This document shows, in pieces, positions 40,287 through 50,118 of a stretch of 64,000 bases of DNA (its first letter is position 1; the number at the start of each line of letters is the position of its first letter). The DNA lies in NCBI RefSeq assembly GCF_000426605.1, contig NZ_AUFR01000001.1:310001-374000 (forward strand). The letters are read 5' to 3'. The notes beneath the pieces were generated by a model. The model was not told the DNA's origin, searched no databases, and worked only from the letters and a program-made list of their open reading frames with translations. The DNA is from Propionibacterium acidifaciens DSM 21887. GTDB taxonomy: Bacteria > Actinomycetota > Actinomycetes > Propionibacteriales > Propionibacteriaceae. A program made the position numbers and the translations under genes.

Positions 40287-40520
40287 TCATTCCACGGGTC
40301 GAGGAGAGTCCCCCCGAACCGAGGGGTCACCGCTCCCTTCCTCGGCGAGCAGTCGTCTTTCCCGGCCCCGAGCGAGCAGCCAGTACAGCCCCCGCGCCGC
40401 GAGGAGGACGAGCAGGAGCACCCAGAGTTTCCAGTTCCCCTCCCTCGGCCCGACGTTGAGAAGAATGATGAAGGCGACTGCCATCAGCCCCGACACCACA
40501 CCGATGTCGGCATTCACCAT
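40287..40520 (-). CDS. Small two-helix membrane protein
   Basis: A 77-residue protein with two membrane segments (GVVSGLMAVAFIILLNVG and WKLWVLLLVLLAARGLYWLL) and a charged C-terminal tail. GGGGGCAAGAG precedes the ATG. It lies 24 bases downstream of the frameshifted secreted-protein gene and is probably cotranscribed with it. Size, topology and pairing resemble bacteriocin immunity proteins, but no family was recognised and this role is inference. Confidence 0.65.
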   Translation of the reverse strand: MVNADIGVVSGLMAVAFIILLNVGPREGNWKLWVLLLVLLAARGLYWLLARGRERRLLAEEGSGDPSVRGDSPRPVE

Positions 40521-40544
40521 CTCTTGCCCCCGCTCCCCGGTGCG

Positions 40545-41113
40545 TCACCAACAGTCGATCAATCCCGTCACGGCACCGCCGAAGACACCGCTGACACCAC
40601 CGACCATGCACCCGCCGGCTGAGCCGGCGATGCATCCACCAATGGTCCCCGTGATAAAACCATCACGAATTCTCTCGTTGCTGCAGTCCCAGTCGAAACT
40701 CGACATCACACGAACCGACCCGGAGTCCATTCCCGTGCTCACCGAGGCCGAGTAGATCGCGTGCGTCGATGAGACCAGCTCCCATGTCCCCACTGCCCGT
40801 CGTCCAGAACCCAGGTCCAGAACGGCGGGGACCAGTTCGCTACTCGTCGGCGACGTCATGAGCAATGACCCGTCCTCGGCGTCCTCGGCGAGGGAGACAG
40901 CAGAATCGGTTGAGACGGAGAGATCCGCCGTCACCATCGCCTGTTCGGGCCTCTGCACTTGGACGGCGTAGCCCCCGGTGTCTCGGGGGCGGCCGTGGTG
41001 GAATCCGTCGGAAGCTGCGCCCCAGGGTCGGGGGCTGCTTCGGCAAGAGGCGCTGGGATCATGAACACACCCAGAGCGGCCAGGCCCGCGGAAAAGACTT
41101 TGAGAGTTCGCAT
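40545..41113 (-). pseudogene. Secreted Gly-rich protein, frameshifted (bacteriocin-like)
   Basis: From ATG 41113, behind GAGGAGGAAACG, comes a clear signal peptide (MRTLKVFSAGLAALGVFMIP then AEAA). After about 46 residues this frame leads to a stop at 40931. The -1/+1 shifted frame picks up exactly at a run of five Gs (40972-40976 on the plus strand as Cs) and continues for about 143 codons to 40545, giving a secreted protein of about 190 residues. The C-terminal 40 residues are rich in Gly with GxxxG-like spacing and three Cys (GTIGGCIAGSAGGC then GVFGGAVTGLIDCW), like pore-forming peptides. One missing G would restore the frame, so it may be a true mutation, a phase-variable tract or a sequencing error. 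No family is recognised. Confidence 0.65.
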
Positions 41114-41184
41114 CGTTTCCTCCTCGCACAGCTCGCACGTCTCCCCCTCGGAATCTGTTCCCATGACGTCGTGGGGACGGAACC

Positions 41185-41213
41185 ATCGTTCTTCTCGGAA
41201 GGCCGTGTGTCAA
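41185..41213 (-). promoter_or_regulatory. Possible promoter of the secreted-protein gene
   Basis: TTGACA (41208-41213 on the minus strand) is followed after 17 bases by AACGAT (41185-41190), a weak -10 match. The start codon lies 71 bases downstream. The -35 box is exact; the -10 is doubtful. Confidence 0.4.
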
Positions 41214-41230
41214 CCCTTGTCAGGCCTGCA

Positions 41231-41268
41231 GAAGGCACCCGACCGGAGGTCTCCGCCCGGGTGCCTTC
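41231..41268. terminator. Hairpin between lgt and the secreted-protein gene
   Basis: GAAGGCACCCG (41231-41241) and CGGGTGCCTTC (41258-41268) are perfect 11-base arms; an inner GGAG/CTCC pair lengthens the hairpin. It lies about 410 bases beyond lgt and probably ends the his-trp-lgt transcript, insulating the accessory genes. Confidence 0.6.
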
Positions 41269-41676
41269 CCCGCCTCGGGGAGATCTCCGGGCACATGGGG
41301 CGGCTGCGGTCCGCGATCAGTCCGTGGAGCGTCTTCCGGGATCTCCGGGATCGGTGAGGGAATGCCCGTCCGGTGAGGAGTCGGTTCCCGGAGCCGACCA
41401 CCAGCCGCATCACGATGAGCCCCTGCAACGACGGACGCGGCCGAGACGTCCCGGAGTCGCAGGGCCCGGTCGTTCTCGCCCGCCAGCGCCGACGAGGCGC
41501 CCACATCGGCAACGATGAAACGATGAGCGGTCGCCGATACGACAACGGTCCAGCAACGCTCGACTCACCCGACCGGTACGGCCGTCGCGTACGGGCCCAC
41601 TCCGCAGCCCGGAGAGCCCATCCCCGCACGGCCTTCCGGTCCGCTCGCCGCAGCCCCGGGGCCTGACCGCGAGACG
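41269..41676. other. Gene-free stretch downstream of lgt
   Basis: About 400 bases. Frames here are continuations of shadow frames and show no recognisable protein, RNA or repeat. Confidence 0.5.
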
Positions 41677-42669
41677 TCACGAACGACTCGTCGTCCCCTC
41701 GTCCGGGTCCGGTCGTGCATCGGCGGCGCTCGACCCCGGGCCCTTGGCGGCGGCAGCGCCGCCGGGCCCCCGGCCACGAACCTGCGCACCGGTCGTCTCG
41801 ACGGCACTGCCCCCCGGGCAGGAGCCCGTGCGCCCACCGCCGTCCCGGGCTTCGTCGAGTCGGGGGCCGCAGCCCGGACGGCGCTTCAGCTGCCAGCAGA
41901 GCAGCCCGACGGCGAGGACGAAGCCGAGGGCGCTCGTCCAGTTGTTGAATCGCATGCCGCCGATCCGGTTGACCGGGTCGATGCGCAGCGCCTCGATGAA
42001 GAAGCGGCCCAGGCAGTAGTAGGCGACGTAGGCGGTGAAGGTCTTGCCCCGCCCCAGACGGAATCTTCCCGAGGCCCACAGCAGGAGGAGTGCGCCGCCG
42101 ATGTCCCAGATCAGCTCGTAGGCGAAGGTCGGATGGAAGGTCGCGTACTGCCCGTAGCCGCTCGGCCGGTGCGCCGGGTCGATCTCGAGGGCCCACGGCA
42201 GGGTGCTCGGCCGGCCGAAGAGCTCCTGGTTGAACCAGTTGCCGAGCCGTCCTACGCCCTGGGCCAGGAGCAGGGCGGGAGCGACGGCGTCGGCCACCGC
42301 GCCGAAGCGCACCCGATGGGCCCGGCACCACACCCAGACGGCCAGCCCGCCGGCGATGACGGCACCCCAGATGCCCAGGCCGCCGTTCCAGATCCGCAGC
42401 ACGTCGGCCGGATGGCGGCCAGGCCCGAAATAGAGCTGGTGATCGGTGACGACATGGTAGGCACGGGCGCCGACGATACCGGCCGCAACCGCCCAGCCCA
42501 TCATCGAGTCGAATTCTCCGGGCTCGGCGCCGCGGGCCCGCAGCCGGCGCTGCCCCAGCCACCACGCCAGGAAGATGCCCGCCAGGATGCACAGCGCGTA
42601 GTAGTGGATCGTGACCGGTCCGATCCCGAAGGAGCTGACCGGAGGACTGGGCAGGAACAGGGCGGTCAC
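41677..42669 (-). CDS. lgt: Prolipoprotein diacylglyceryl transferase
   Basis: A 330-residue membrane enzyme that moves diacylglyceryl from phosphatidylglycerol to the Cys of lipoprotein precursors. The signature GRLGNWFNQELFGRPS is present, as are about seven membrane segments starting ITIHYYALCILAGIFLAWW-like. The start is a GTG overlapping the trpA stop by four bases (GTGA). After the last helix, about 65 residues of Gly/Ala/Pro/Arg-rich sequence form a disordered cytoplasmic tail, common in actinobacterial Lgt. Linkage of lgt to trpA is conserved in Actinobacteria. Confidence 0.95.
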   Translation of the reverse strand: MTALFLPSPPVSSFGIGPVTIHYYALCILAGIFLAWWLGQRRLRARGAEPGEFDSMMGWAVAAGIVGARAYHVVTDHQLYFGPGRHPADVLRIWNGGLGIWGAVIAGGLAVWVWCRAHRVRFGAVADAVAPALLLAQGVGRLGNWFNQELFGRPSTLPWALEIDPAHRPSGYGQYATFHPTFAYELIWDIGGALLLLWASGRFRLGRGKTFTAYVAYYCLGRFFIEALRIDPVNRIGGMRFNNWTSALGFVLAVGLLCWQLKRRPGCGPRLDEARDGGGRTGSCPGGSAVETTGAQVRGRGPGGAAAAKGPGSSAADARPDPDEGTTSRS

Positions 42670-43556
42670 CGGGAGGCCCTCACCCCCGAGGCGAGGTCGT
42701 CGACGAGGGCGCGCAGCCCGTCGAGCGAGGCGGTGCCCGCGTCCTCGGCCGCGATGAGCTGCTTCACGAGGGCAGAGCCGACGATGGCGAGGTCGGCGAA
42801 GGCGCCGATCTCGCCGGCCTGGGCCCCGTTCGAGATGCCCAGCCCGACCCCCACCGGAAGATCGGGGGCGATGGCGCGGACCCGCTCGACGAGCCGGGGG
42901 GCGGCGTCGGAGGTCTGCGCGCGGGCACCGGTGACGCCCATCACGGAGGTCGAGTAGACCCAGCCCCGGCATGCCGCCGTCGTCCGGGCGACGCGCTCGT
43001 CCGTGGACGAGGGTGCGACGAGGTAGACGCGGTCGAGGCCGAACTCGTCGGAGGAGGCGGTCCAGAACTCGGCGTCATCGGGCGTCAGATCGGGCGTGAT
43101 GAGGCCCGCGCCGCCGGCATTGGCCAGGTCGCGGGCGAAGGCGCGCACGGAGGCGGCGGGATCGTTCCGGCGGCCCCTGGCGCCGTAGTGCTCGACGAGG
43201 TTGTAGTAGATCATCACGAGCGGCGTCGCACCGGCGACGGCGACCGCCTCGACCGCGGAGAAGACGTCGTGCGTACGCACCCCCCGCTGGATGGCCTTCG
43301 TGTCGGCGTGCTGGATCGCCAGACCGTCCATCATCGGGTCGGAGTACGGCATGCCGATCTCGACGGCGTCCACCCCCCCGCCCCCCGTGCCCTGGGTGAG
43401 GGCGACCATGGCGGCGATCGACCCGGGCACGTCGGGGTAGCCGACGGGCAGGTAGCCGACGAGGGCCGCGCGGTTCTCGGCCCGGCAGGCGGCCACCATG
43501 CGCCCCGAGACGCCCAGCCGGGCCTCGTCGGGGAAGGGCCTGGTGAGATCGGTCAT
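42666..43556 (-). CDS. trpA: Tryptophan synthase alpha subunit
   Basis: A 296-residue TIM-barrel lyase that splits indole-3-glycerol phosphate. [11 protein letters not shown], the [17 protein letters not shown] segment with its catalytic Glu, [10 protein letters not shown] with the Asp, and the phosphate-binding GLGISNGAQ are visible. The ATG overlaps the trpB stop by four bases, and the subunits form the usual complex. Confidence 0.97.
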   Translation of the reverse strand: MTDLTRPFPDEARLGVSGRMVAACRAENRAALVGYLPVGYPDVPGSIAAMVALTQGTGGGGVDAVEIGMPYSDPMMDGLAIQHADTKAIQRGVRTHDVFSAVEAVAVAGATPLVMIYYNLVEHYGARGRRNDPAASVRAFARDLANAGGAGLITPDLTPDDAEFWTASSDEFGLDRVYLVAPSSTDERVARTTAACRGWVYSTSVMGVTGARAQTSDAAPRLVERVRAIAPDLPVGVGLGISNGAQAGEIGAFADLAIVGSALVKQLIAAEDAGTASLDGLRALVDDLASGVRASR

Positions 43557-44809
43557 GACATCCTCCCGGTCGTGGCGTCCACGTCGCCGTTCACGCCGAA
43601 GTACTTCATCGCGGTGTCCACGTCCTTGTCACCGCGCCCGGAGACCGTCACGAGGATCGTCGGACGCCGGTCCGGGTCCTCGGCGAGCATCCGCAGGGCG
43701 AGGCGCTGGGCGCCGGCGACGGCGTGGGCCGACTCGATGGCCGGCATGATGCCCTCGCAGCGGGCGAGACGGTCGAGGGCGGTCATGGCCTCGTCGTCGT
43801 CGACCGGTTCGTAGTGGGCGCGGCCGATCCGGGCGAGGTAGGCGTGCTCGGGCCCGACCCCCGGGTAGTCCAGGCCGGCCGAGATGGAGTGCGACTCGAC
43901 CGTCTGGCCGTCGTCGTCCTGGAGGACGAAGGTGCGGGTCCCGTGGAGGACGCCGACCGAGCCGCCGTTGATCGAGGCGGCGTGCTCCCCCGTCGCGACG
44001 CCGCGCCCACCGGCCTCGAAGCCGTAGAGGGCGACGTCGTCGTCGGCGATGTACTCGGCGAACGAGCCGATGGCGTTCGAGCCGCCGCCGACGCAGGCGC
44101 AGACGGCGTCGGGCAGGGCCCCGAAGCGGTCGAGCATCTGGGCGCGGGACTCCTTGGAGATGATCGACTGGAAGGCCTTGACCATCCGGGGGAACGGGGC
44201 CGGGCCGGAGGCCGTCCCGATGAGGTAGTGGGTGGTACCGACGTTGGTGACCCAGTCGCGCATCGCCTCGTTCATGGCGTCCTTGAGGGTGGCGCTGCCC
44301 GCCTCGACGGCCACGACCTCGGCGCCGAGCAGCTGCATGCGGGCCACGTTGAGGGCCTGACGGTCGGTGTCGACCCTGCCCATGTAGACGCGGCACTCGA
44401 AACCCATGAGGGCGGCGATCGTCGCCGCCGCCACGCCGTGCTGGCCGGCTCCGGTCTCGGCGATGACGCGCCGCTTCCCCATGCGCCGGGTCAGCAGGCC
44501 CTGTCCGAGCACGTTGTTGATCTTGTGGCTGCCGGTGTGGTTGAGGTCCTCGCGCTTGAGCAGGATGCGGGCCCCGCCGCAGTAGCGCTCGCCGAAGTTG
44601 CTGGCCTCGCTGATCGGGGTGGGACGGCCCGCGTAGTTGACCTGCAGATCGGCGAGCTCGGCGGCGAACCGGGGGTCGTCCTGCGAGGACTCGAAGGCCT
44701 CGGTCAGCTCCTGGAGCGCGGCCATGAGCGCCTCCGGGACGAACCGGCCGCCGAACGGCCCGTAGTGGCCCAGGGCGTCGGGCAGCGCGTCCGGCACGAT
44801 CTCACTCAT
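43553..44809 (-). CDS. trpB: Tryptophan synthase beta subunit
   Basis: A 418-residue PLP enzyme that joins indole and serine. The PLP lysine lies in [11 protein letters not shown] and the phosphate-binding loop in [10 protein letters not shown]. The N-terminal [11 protein letters not shown] and the later [15 protein letters not shown] are typical. It overlaps trpC by eight bases. Confidence 0.97.
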   Translation of the reverse strand: MSEIVPDALPDALGHYGPFGGRFVPEALMAALQELTEAFESSQDDPRFAAELADLQVNYAGRPTPISEASNFGERYCGGARILLKREDLNHTGSHKINNVLGQGLLTRRMGKRRVIAETGAGQHGVAAATIAALMGFECRVYMGRVDTDRQALNVARMQLLGAEVVAVEAGSATLKDAMNEAMRDWVTNVGTTHYLIGTASGPAPFPRMVKAFQSIISKESRAQMLDRFGALPDAVCACVGGGSNAIGSFAEYIADDDVALYGFEAGGRGVATGEHAASINGGSVGVLHGTRTFVLQDDDGQTVESHSISAGLDYPGVGPEHAYLARIGRAHYEPVDDDEAMTALDRLARCEGIMPAIESAHAVAGAQRLALRMLAEDPDRRPTILVTVSGRGDKDVDTAMKYFGVNGDVDATTGRMS

Positions 44810-45632
44810 TGGGATTCCCCATCTCTCGACTTCCGGCGGCGCTGGTGGCCGCCATCATGGCGTGCACGGCAGCGGCCGGGTCGCCGCTGCGCACGAGCAT
44901 CTCCCCGACGAGTACCGTATCCGCACCGGCGTCGCGCACCCGTACGACGTCGTCCACCGTGGCGATGCCGGACTCGCAGACCTTGATCGCCGTGTCGGGC
45001 ACGAGACCCACCAGTTGCTCGAAGCGGCCCAGGTCGACGTCGAGGGTCTTCAGGTCCCGATTGTTCACGCCGATCAGCTCGGCGCCGAGGTCGACGGCGC
45101 GGCGCGCCTCGTCGGCGGTGTGCACCTCGACGAGCGGCAGCAGGCCGAGACCGGCGGCCCGGTCGTACAGCACCCGCAGGTCCGCGTCATCGAGCGCAGC
45201 GACGATGAGCAGGACCAGGTCGGCGCCGGCGGCACGGGCCTCCAGCACCTGGTAGGGGTCGACGACGAAGTCCTTGCGCAGCACGGGCACCGAGACCCCG
45301 GCGCGCACGGCGACGAGGTCCTCGAGACTGCCGCCGAAGCGACGCCGCTCGGTCAGCACCGAGACGGCCCCGGCTCCACCGCGCTCGTAGGCGCGCGCCT
45401 GAACGGCCGGGTCGGGGATCTCGGCCAGGGCGCCCTTGGACGGGCTGGAGCGCTTGACCTCGGCGATGACGCGCACGGACCCGGCGCTGCGCAGACGCGG
45501 CCGCGGATCGATCGTGGGCCCGAGCCGCTCGATGGCCGCCTCCAGCCGGCTGGGGGCGGTGCGCGCCATGCGCGCCGCCATGTCGGCGCGCACGCCGGCG
45601 ATGATTCCGTCCAGGACGGTTCCGGTGCTCAT
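44802..45632 (-). CDS. trpC: Indole-3-glycerol phosphate synthase
   Basis: A 276-residue TIM barrel. Conserved stretches [35 protein letters not shown] and [11 protein letters not shown] give the active site. The ATG at 45632 overlaps the trpE stop by four bases. There is no fused TrpF domain, and trpD is not adjacent. Confidence 0.97.
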   Translation of the reverse strand: MSTGTVLDGIIAGVRADMAARMARTAPSRLEAAIERLGPTIDPRPRLRSAGSVRVIAEVKRSSPSKGALAEIPDPAVQARAYERGGAGAVSVLTERRRFGGSLEDLVAVRAGVSVPVLRKDFVVDPYQVLEARAAGADLVLLIVAALDDADLRVLYDRAAGLGLLPLVEVHTADEARRAVDLGAELIGVNNRDLKTLDVDLGRFEQLVGLVPDTAIKVCESGIATVDDVVRVRDAGADTVLVGEMLVRSGDPAAAVHAMMAATSAAGSREMGNPNE

Positions 45633-47197
45633 GACTGCTCCTCGTCGACGTCGCTGCTCCGCGTGCCCCCGCTCGAACCCCCCCAATCCCAGGCGAGCGG
45701 CACGCTCGCCTGGGCCCGCCCCAGGGCGGAGATCATCGCGGCCGCCTTGCTGCGGGTCTCGGCGTCCTCGTTGTCGGGCACCGAGTCGGCCACGATGCCG
45801 GCGCCGGCCTGCACATGGGCGACGCCGTCCTTGAGGACGGCCGAGCGGATCGTGATCGCCGCGTCGGCATTGCCGGCGAAGTCGAAGTAGCCGACGACGC
45901 CGCCGTAGGGGCCACGGCGCGTCACCTCGAGCTCACCGATGATCTGCATGGCGCGCAGCTTCGGCGCCCCCGACAGGGTGCCCGCCGGGAAGCACGCCAT
46001 CGTCACGTCCAGGCCCGAGACACCAGGCCCGACGACCCCGGTGACGGAGGCCTCGAGGTGCATGACGTGCGAATAGCGGCCGATGTGCATGAACCGGGTG
46101 ACGGCGACGGTGCCCGGCACGCAGACGCGGCCGAGGTCGTTGCGTCCGAGGTCGACGAGCATGAGGTGTTCGGCGCGCTCCTTCTCGTCGGCGAGCAGCT
46201 CATCGGCCAGGCGGCAGTCCTCGGCCTCGTCCCGGCCCCGCGGGCGGGTGCCGGCGATCGGGTGGGTCGTCGCGACCCCGTCCTTGACGGTGACGAGGGC
46301 CTCGGGGCTGGAGCCGACCAGGTCGAAGCCCGGCAGGCGCAGCAGGAAGAGATAGGGGCTGGGGTTCGTGACGCGCAGCTCGCGGTAGATGTCGAGGGCC
46401 GAGGCGGTGACCGGCACGTCGAAGCGCTGGGAGGGCACCACCTGGAAGACGTCGCCGGCCCGCACGTGCTCCTTGGCCTCCTCGACGAGCCGCTGGAACT
46501 CCCCCGGGGCACGCTGGTCCTGGACCACGGGCGGGGCGACCTCGCGTGTCGTCGCGAGCATCGCCGGACGCGGCGCGCACAGCCGGGCGGCCATCGCCCG
46601 GACGCGCCCCACGGCATCCGCCCAGGCCCGCTCGGCGCGCTCCGGGCTGTTGTCGTAGTTGACGGCATTGGCGATGAGCCAGACCTCGCCGCCGTCGTGG
46701 TCGAGGACGGCCATGTCCGCGGCGAGCATCATGACCATGTCGGGCACGCCCAGGTCGTCGGGCAGGGGCTCGCCCAGGGTCGGCTCCTGCTCGCGCTTCA
46801 CGTCATAGCCGAGATAGCCGACCATACCGGAGCTGAACGGCGGCAGCGCGGGGTCGGCGGGGGTGTGGAGGGCATCCAGGGTCTCGCCGAGCACGGCCAA
46901 CGGGGCCCCGCCGGTGGGCAGCCCGGCGATCGGACGGCCGAGCCAACGACTGCGCCCCGCCGCGCCGACGAGGATCGAGGGGCAGTCGACGCCGACGAAC
47001 GACCATCGCGACCAGACGCCGCGCTCGACCGACTCGAACAGGAAGCCGCCCTCGCGGCCCCGGGTGAGCTGCTGGTAGAGGGCGACCGGGGTGAGGTCGT
47101 CGGCGCGCAGCCGGGCGTGGACGCTGATGACGCGCCGCCGGCCCGCCTGGGCGACGAACTCATCGCGGCCGGGGAGGATCGTCAGCTCGGGGCTCAT
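45629..47197 (-). CDS. trpE: Anthranilate synthase component I
   Basis: A 522-residue chorismate-using enzyme. The C-terminal catalytic half shows the [35 protein letters not shown] and [18 protein letters not shown]-type blocks. The N-terminal half holds the tryptophan feedback site region around FLFESVERG. No trpG glutaminase gene follows. Its ATG overlaps the hisI stop by four bases, placing tryptophan synthesis under the same transcript as hisI. Confidence 0.96.
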   Translation of the reverse strand: MSPELTILPGRDEFVAQAGRRRVISVHARLRADDLTPVALYQQLTRGREGGFLFESVERGVWSRWSFVGVDCPSILVGAAGRSRWLGRPIAGLPTGGAPLAVLGETLDALHTPADPALPPFSSGMVGYLGYDVKREQEPTLGEPLPDDLGVPDMVMMLAADMAVLDHDGGEVWLIANAVNYDNSPERAERAWADAVGRVRAMAARLCAPRPAMLATTREVAPPVVQDQRAPGEFQRLVEEAKEHVRAGDVFQVVPSQRFDVPVTASALDIYRELRVTNPSPYLFLLRLPGFDLVGSSPEALVTVKDGVATTHPIAGTRPRGRDEAEDCRLADELLADEKERAEHLMLVDLGRNDLGRVCVPGTVAVTRFMHIGRYSHVMHLEASVTGVVGPGVSGLDVTMACFPAGTLSGAPKLRAMQIIGELEVTRRGPYGGVVGYFDFAGNADAAITIRSAVLKDGVAHVQAGAGIVADSVPDNEDAETRSKAAAMISALGRAQASVPLAWDWGGSSGGTRSSDVDEEQS

Positions 47198-47652
47198 GCG
47201 GCGCCCCCCGCCGCCGGGCCGTCCGGCGGGGTCCGGTCGTCGGACCCCTCGACGAGCGGGAGCGGGCCGCCGGTGTCGAAGCAGGATTCTGCGCCGGTGT
47301 GGCAGGCGCCGCCGACCTGGTCGACGCGCAGGAGGATCGTGTCGCCGTCGCAGTCGAGCCGGGCCTCGCACACGTACTGCGTATGACCGCTCGTGGCGCC
47401 CTTGACCCACAGTTCGCGGCGCGAGCGCGACCAGTAGGTCGCCCTGCGGGTGGCGAGCGTCATGGCCAACGAAGCGGCGTTCATCCACGCCATCATGAGG
47501 ACCCGGCCGCTCGTGGCGTCCTGGGCGATGGCGGGGACGAGACCAGCGGAATCGAAGGTCAGCCGGGAGGCGATCCCCTCGGGCAGGACCGTCCCCTCGG
47601 GCGGGGCGGCCTCGGCGGGCAGGTCATGGGCGTCGGACGGCATGCGTCCCAT
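47194..47652 (-). CDS. hisI: Phosphoribosyl-AMP cyclohydrolase
   Basis: A 152-residue enzyme of histidine synthesis without the HisE domain. [33 protein letters not shown] and the zinc-binding [20 protein letters not shown] are clear. The start is ATG 47652 or ATG 47643; AGGGGGAC lies close before the first. It leads the hisI-trpE-C-B-A-lgt operon. hisF, its usual upstream neighbour, is not in the window. Confidence 0.95.
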   Translation of the reverse strand: MGRMPSDAHDLPAEAAPPEGTVLPEGIASRLTFDSAGLVPAIAQDATSGRVLMMAWMNAASLAMTLATRRATYWSRSRRELWVKGATSGHTQYVCEARLDCDGDTILLRVDQVGGACHTGAESCFDTGGPLPLVEGSDDRTPPDGPAAGGAA

Positions 47653-47997
47653 TGTCCCCCTGCGCGCAGGAACCGGTTCCGCGACGCCGAATGGCGGTCC
47701 GGACCGTGGGATCCGCGCCCGCCGAACGGGTCTGGGGCGCCCTCGGCGTCATCGGTAGGTTGACCGGCCGGCGCCGCGGGGTGGGACTGCGGATCGTCCG
47801 GAACGACGGCGCGGCCCGAGGTCCGCACTGGCCGGATCGGAATCGGCGGCGCCCGAGACGGAGCCCCCGCACCGGAAGCGCCGGATCGATCCGTCACCAC
47901 GCGGGGGTGGCCAGGCCCTGATCCATTTGTTATGCTATTAGCGCGCTCTAATAAGAGTTTGAGCGGACAAGAACCTCAACGAGGAGGAACAGGGACA
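47653..47997. other. Divergent intergenic region hisI / inositol cluster
   Basis: About 345 bases between divergent starts. The inositol side is AT-rich from 47921 and holds the operator listed next; the hisI side is GC-rich and no leader peptide with Trp or His codons was recognised. Confidence 0.6.
47936..47953 (+). promoter_or_regulatory. Candidate LacI-type operator of the first inositol genes
   Basis: TATTAG (47936-47941) and CTAATA (47948-47953) are inverted with a CG-centred 6-base spacer, the symmetry of LacI-family operators. A half-site TTTGTTA of the GntR-type palindrome lies just upstream at 47926-47932. The ribosome-binding sequence GAGGAGGAAC is 45 bases downstream. Confidence 0.45.
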
Positions 47998-48930
47998 ATG
48001 ACCTCGAAGGCACGCAACACGAACGATCCGAGGTACTCGAAGCTCACCATCGGCGTGTGCCCGGACCAGTGGGGGGTGTGGTTCCCCGACGATCCGAAGC
48101 AGATGCCGCCCCGCCAGGCCTGGCAGGAGATGGCCGAGGCCGGGTTCGACGTCATCGAGACGGGCCCCTGGGGATACTTCCCCAAGGACCCGAAGGAGCT
48201 GCAGAAGTGGTGCGACGAGTACGGCATGCGCGTCGTGGCGGGCACCGGCTGGGGCATCCTGCACAAGGCCGAGGCCTGGCCCGAGACGGTCGCGCACTTC
48301 CGCGAGATCGCCGAGACACACGCCGCCGTCGGCGCCGAGTACATCGTCCACCTGCCGCCGCTGTACCGTGACGACAAGACCTGGGAGTGGACCGACGACC
48401 GCGTCCTGAGCGATGACGCCTGGAGGCTCTACGTCGAGCACGCCAACGCCCTGGGCCGGATGCTGCTGGACGAATACGGCCTCAGGATGGTGCTGCACCC
48501 GCACGGGGACTCCCACATCGAGACGCCCGAGGAGATCGCCCGTATCTTCGACGCCACCGACCCGAGGTACGTCAACCTCTGTCTCGACTCCGGCCACGTC
48601 GTCTACGGCGGCGGCGATCCCGTCGAGCTCTGCCGGACGTACCCCGACCGCATCACCTATGTACACATCAAGGCCTTCGACGAGGCCATCACGAGGGAGG
48701 CCCACGAGAAGGACTGGCCCTTCGGCGAGGCCGTCACCAAGGGCGCCTCGGTCTGCCCGCCCGCCGGGCTGCCCGAGATGCACGCCTTCGTCGACGCGCT
48801 GGCCGATCTGGACAAGCCGATCTACTGCATCTGCGAGCAGGACTGCTACCCGTGCGAGCCGTCCTTCCCGAAGCAGAACGCCATCAACATGCGCACCTAC
48901 CTGGCCGGGTGCGGCCTGGGCCTGGCCTGA
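47998..48930 (+). CDS. Sugar isomerase/epimerase family, inosose dehydratase-like
   Basis: A 310-residue TIM-barrel protein of the xylose isomerase-like fold. Metal-ligand segments typical of the family are visible: HPHGDSHIETPEE, LCLDSGHVVYGGGDP and YVHIKAFDE. In inositol clusters this family supplies IolE (2-keto-myo-inositol dehydratase), IolI or IolH. Placement next to iolG and with iolC, B and D elsewhere in the cluster, but no other IolE, makes the IolE role most likely. GAGGAGGAAC precedes the ATG. It is followed after 42 bases by iolG. Confidence 0.75.
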   Translation: MTSKARNTNDPRYSKLTIGVCPDQWGVWFPDDPKQMPPRQAWQEMAEAGFDVIETGPWGYFPKDPKELQKWCDEYGMRVVAGTGWGILHKAEAWPETVAHFREIAETHAAVGAEYIVHLPPLYRDDKTWEWTDDRVLSDDAWRLYVEHANALGRMLLDEYGLRMVLHPHGDSHIETPEEIARIFDATDPRYVNLCLDSGHVVYGGGDPVELCRTYPDRITYVHIKAFDEAITREAHEKDWPFGEAVTKGASVCPPAGLPEMHAFVDALADLDKPIYCICEQDCYPCEPSFPKQNAINMRTYLAGCGLGLA

Positions 48931-48972
48931 CCGATCCGCGGCCACCCGATCACTCGAAGAGGAGAACACATC

Positions 48973-49983
48973 ATGACTGTCCGCATCGGACTCATCGGCG
49001 CCGGCGGCATGGGCCGGGCCCATCTCGCCCGGATCACCAATGAGCTGTCGGGCGGCGAGATCGTCGCCGTCGCCGACATCAACCACGACGCAGCGGTCCA
49101 AGCGGCCGCGCCCTACGGAGCCAGGGTCCACGACACCTCGGACGAGCTCATCAACGACCCCAGGGTCGACGCCGTCATCATCGCCACCTTCGGCAAGGTC
49201 CACGCCCCGGACGTCATCCGCTGCATCGAGGCCGGCAAGTACGTCCTGTGCGAGAAGCCCCTGGCCACGACGGCGGAGGACTGCGCCGCGATCATGGCGG
49301 CGGAGCAGCGGGCCGGCAAGAAGCTGGTCACCGTCGGCTTCATGCGGCGCTTCGACGCGGCCTACAACGAGATGAAGGCCGTCCTGGACGCCGGCGGGAA
49401 CGGTCAGGCGCTGCTGGTGCACAACCGCCACCGCAATCCCACCGTGCCCGAGTCCTACACCTCGCGCATGGCCATCGACGACACGGCCATCCATGAGATC
49501 GACACGATGCGCTGGCTGCTCGGCGAGGAGATCGTCCGGGTCCGCGTCGAGCGTCCGAAGTCGACCACCCACCGCTTCCCCCACCTCATCGACCCGGTCG
49601 TCGTCGTCATGTACACCGAGTCCGGCGTCCGCATCGACGACGAGGTGAACGTCAACCTCCAGTGGGCCTATTCCATCGAGTGCGAGCTCGTGCTGGAGAC
49701 CGCCGCCGTGCGCCTCGGCGACCAGGAGAAGATCCACGTCCGCGACGAGCACGGCGACCGCAATGCGATGTGCCAGTCCCACATCGACCGTTTCCAGGCC
49801 GCCTTCAACCGCGAATTCCAGGAGTGGATCAACGCCGTGGCCCGCGACGAGCACACCGGCTCCACCTCATGGGACGGCTACGCCGCGACCTCGGTTGTCG
49901 ACGCCGCCGTCGCCTCCCTCGAGGACGAGAGCGCTCCGATGGTCGAGGTGAGACTCATGGAGAAGCCCGCGTTCTACGCCTGA
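48973..49983 (+). CDS. iolG: Inositol 2-dehydrogenase (Gfo/Idh/MocA family)
   Basis: A 336-residue NAD-dependent dehydrogenase. The Rossmann motif is RIGLIGAGGMGRAH, the family lysine is in CEKPLATT, and the catalytic Asp/His pair in DDTAIHEIDTMRWLL. It oxidises myo-inositol or an isomer to the inosose. AGAGGAGA lies before the ATG. It is transcribed together with the isomerase-like gene upstream. Confidence 0.87.
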   Translation: MTVRIGLIGAGGMGRAHLARITNELSGGEIVAVADINHDAAVQAAAPYGARVHDTSDELINDPRVDAVIIATFGKVHAPDVIRCIEAGKYVLCEKPLATTAEDCAAIMAAEQRAGKKLVTVGFMRRFDAAYNEMKAVLDAGGNGQALLVHNRHRNPTVPESYTSRMAIDDTAIHEIDTMRWLLGEEIVRVRVERPKSTTHRFPHLIDPVVVVMYTESGVRIDDEVNVNLQWAYSIECELVLETAAVRLGDQEKIHVRDEHGDRNAMCQSHIDRFQAAFNREFQEWINAVARDEHTGSTSWDGYAATSVVDAAVASLEDESAPMVEVRLMEKPAFYA

Positions 49984-50017
49984 GCGGCCCCGACCCGATC
50001 GCCCGCGCGGTGATCAT

Positions 50018-50083
50018 GCGGCCCCGGCCCCGCGACTGGCACAATGGGCACGCCCCGTTGTCGGACGCGGGGACCGGGGCCGC
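50018..50083. repeat. Long imperfect inverted repeat between iolG and lacI-type gene
   Basis: GCGGCCCCGGCCCCGCG (50018-50034) and its inverted copy at 50066-50083 differ by one extra base. The loop of about 31 bases contains CACAAT, a possible -10. It may terminate the iolG transcript or act as an operator for the regulator gene. Confidence 0.5.
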
Positions 50084-50118
50084 GCCCGCGCCCCGCCGAG
50101 ACGGGTGAGAGGTGGGTC

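Noticed and set aside
41210-42592. A 460-codon minus-strand frame overlapping lgt
   Set aside because: It is the out-of-phase shadow of lgt, Arg/Pro/Gly-rich without domains.
47653-47900. Trp or His leader-peptide attenuator before hisI
   Set aside because: No short frame with clustered Trp or His codons and paired hairpins was seen.
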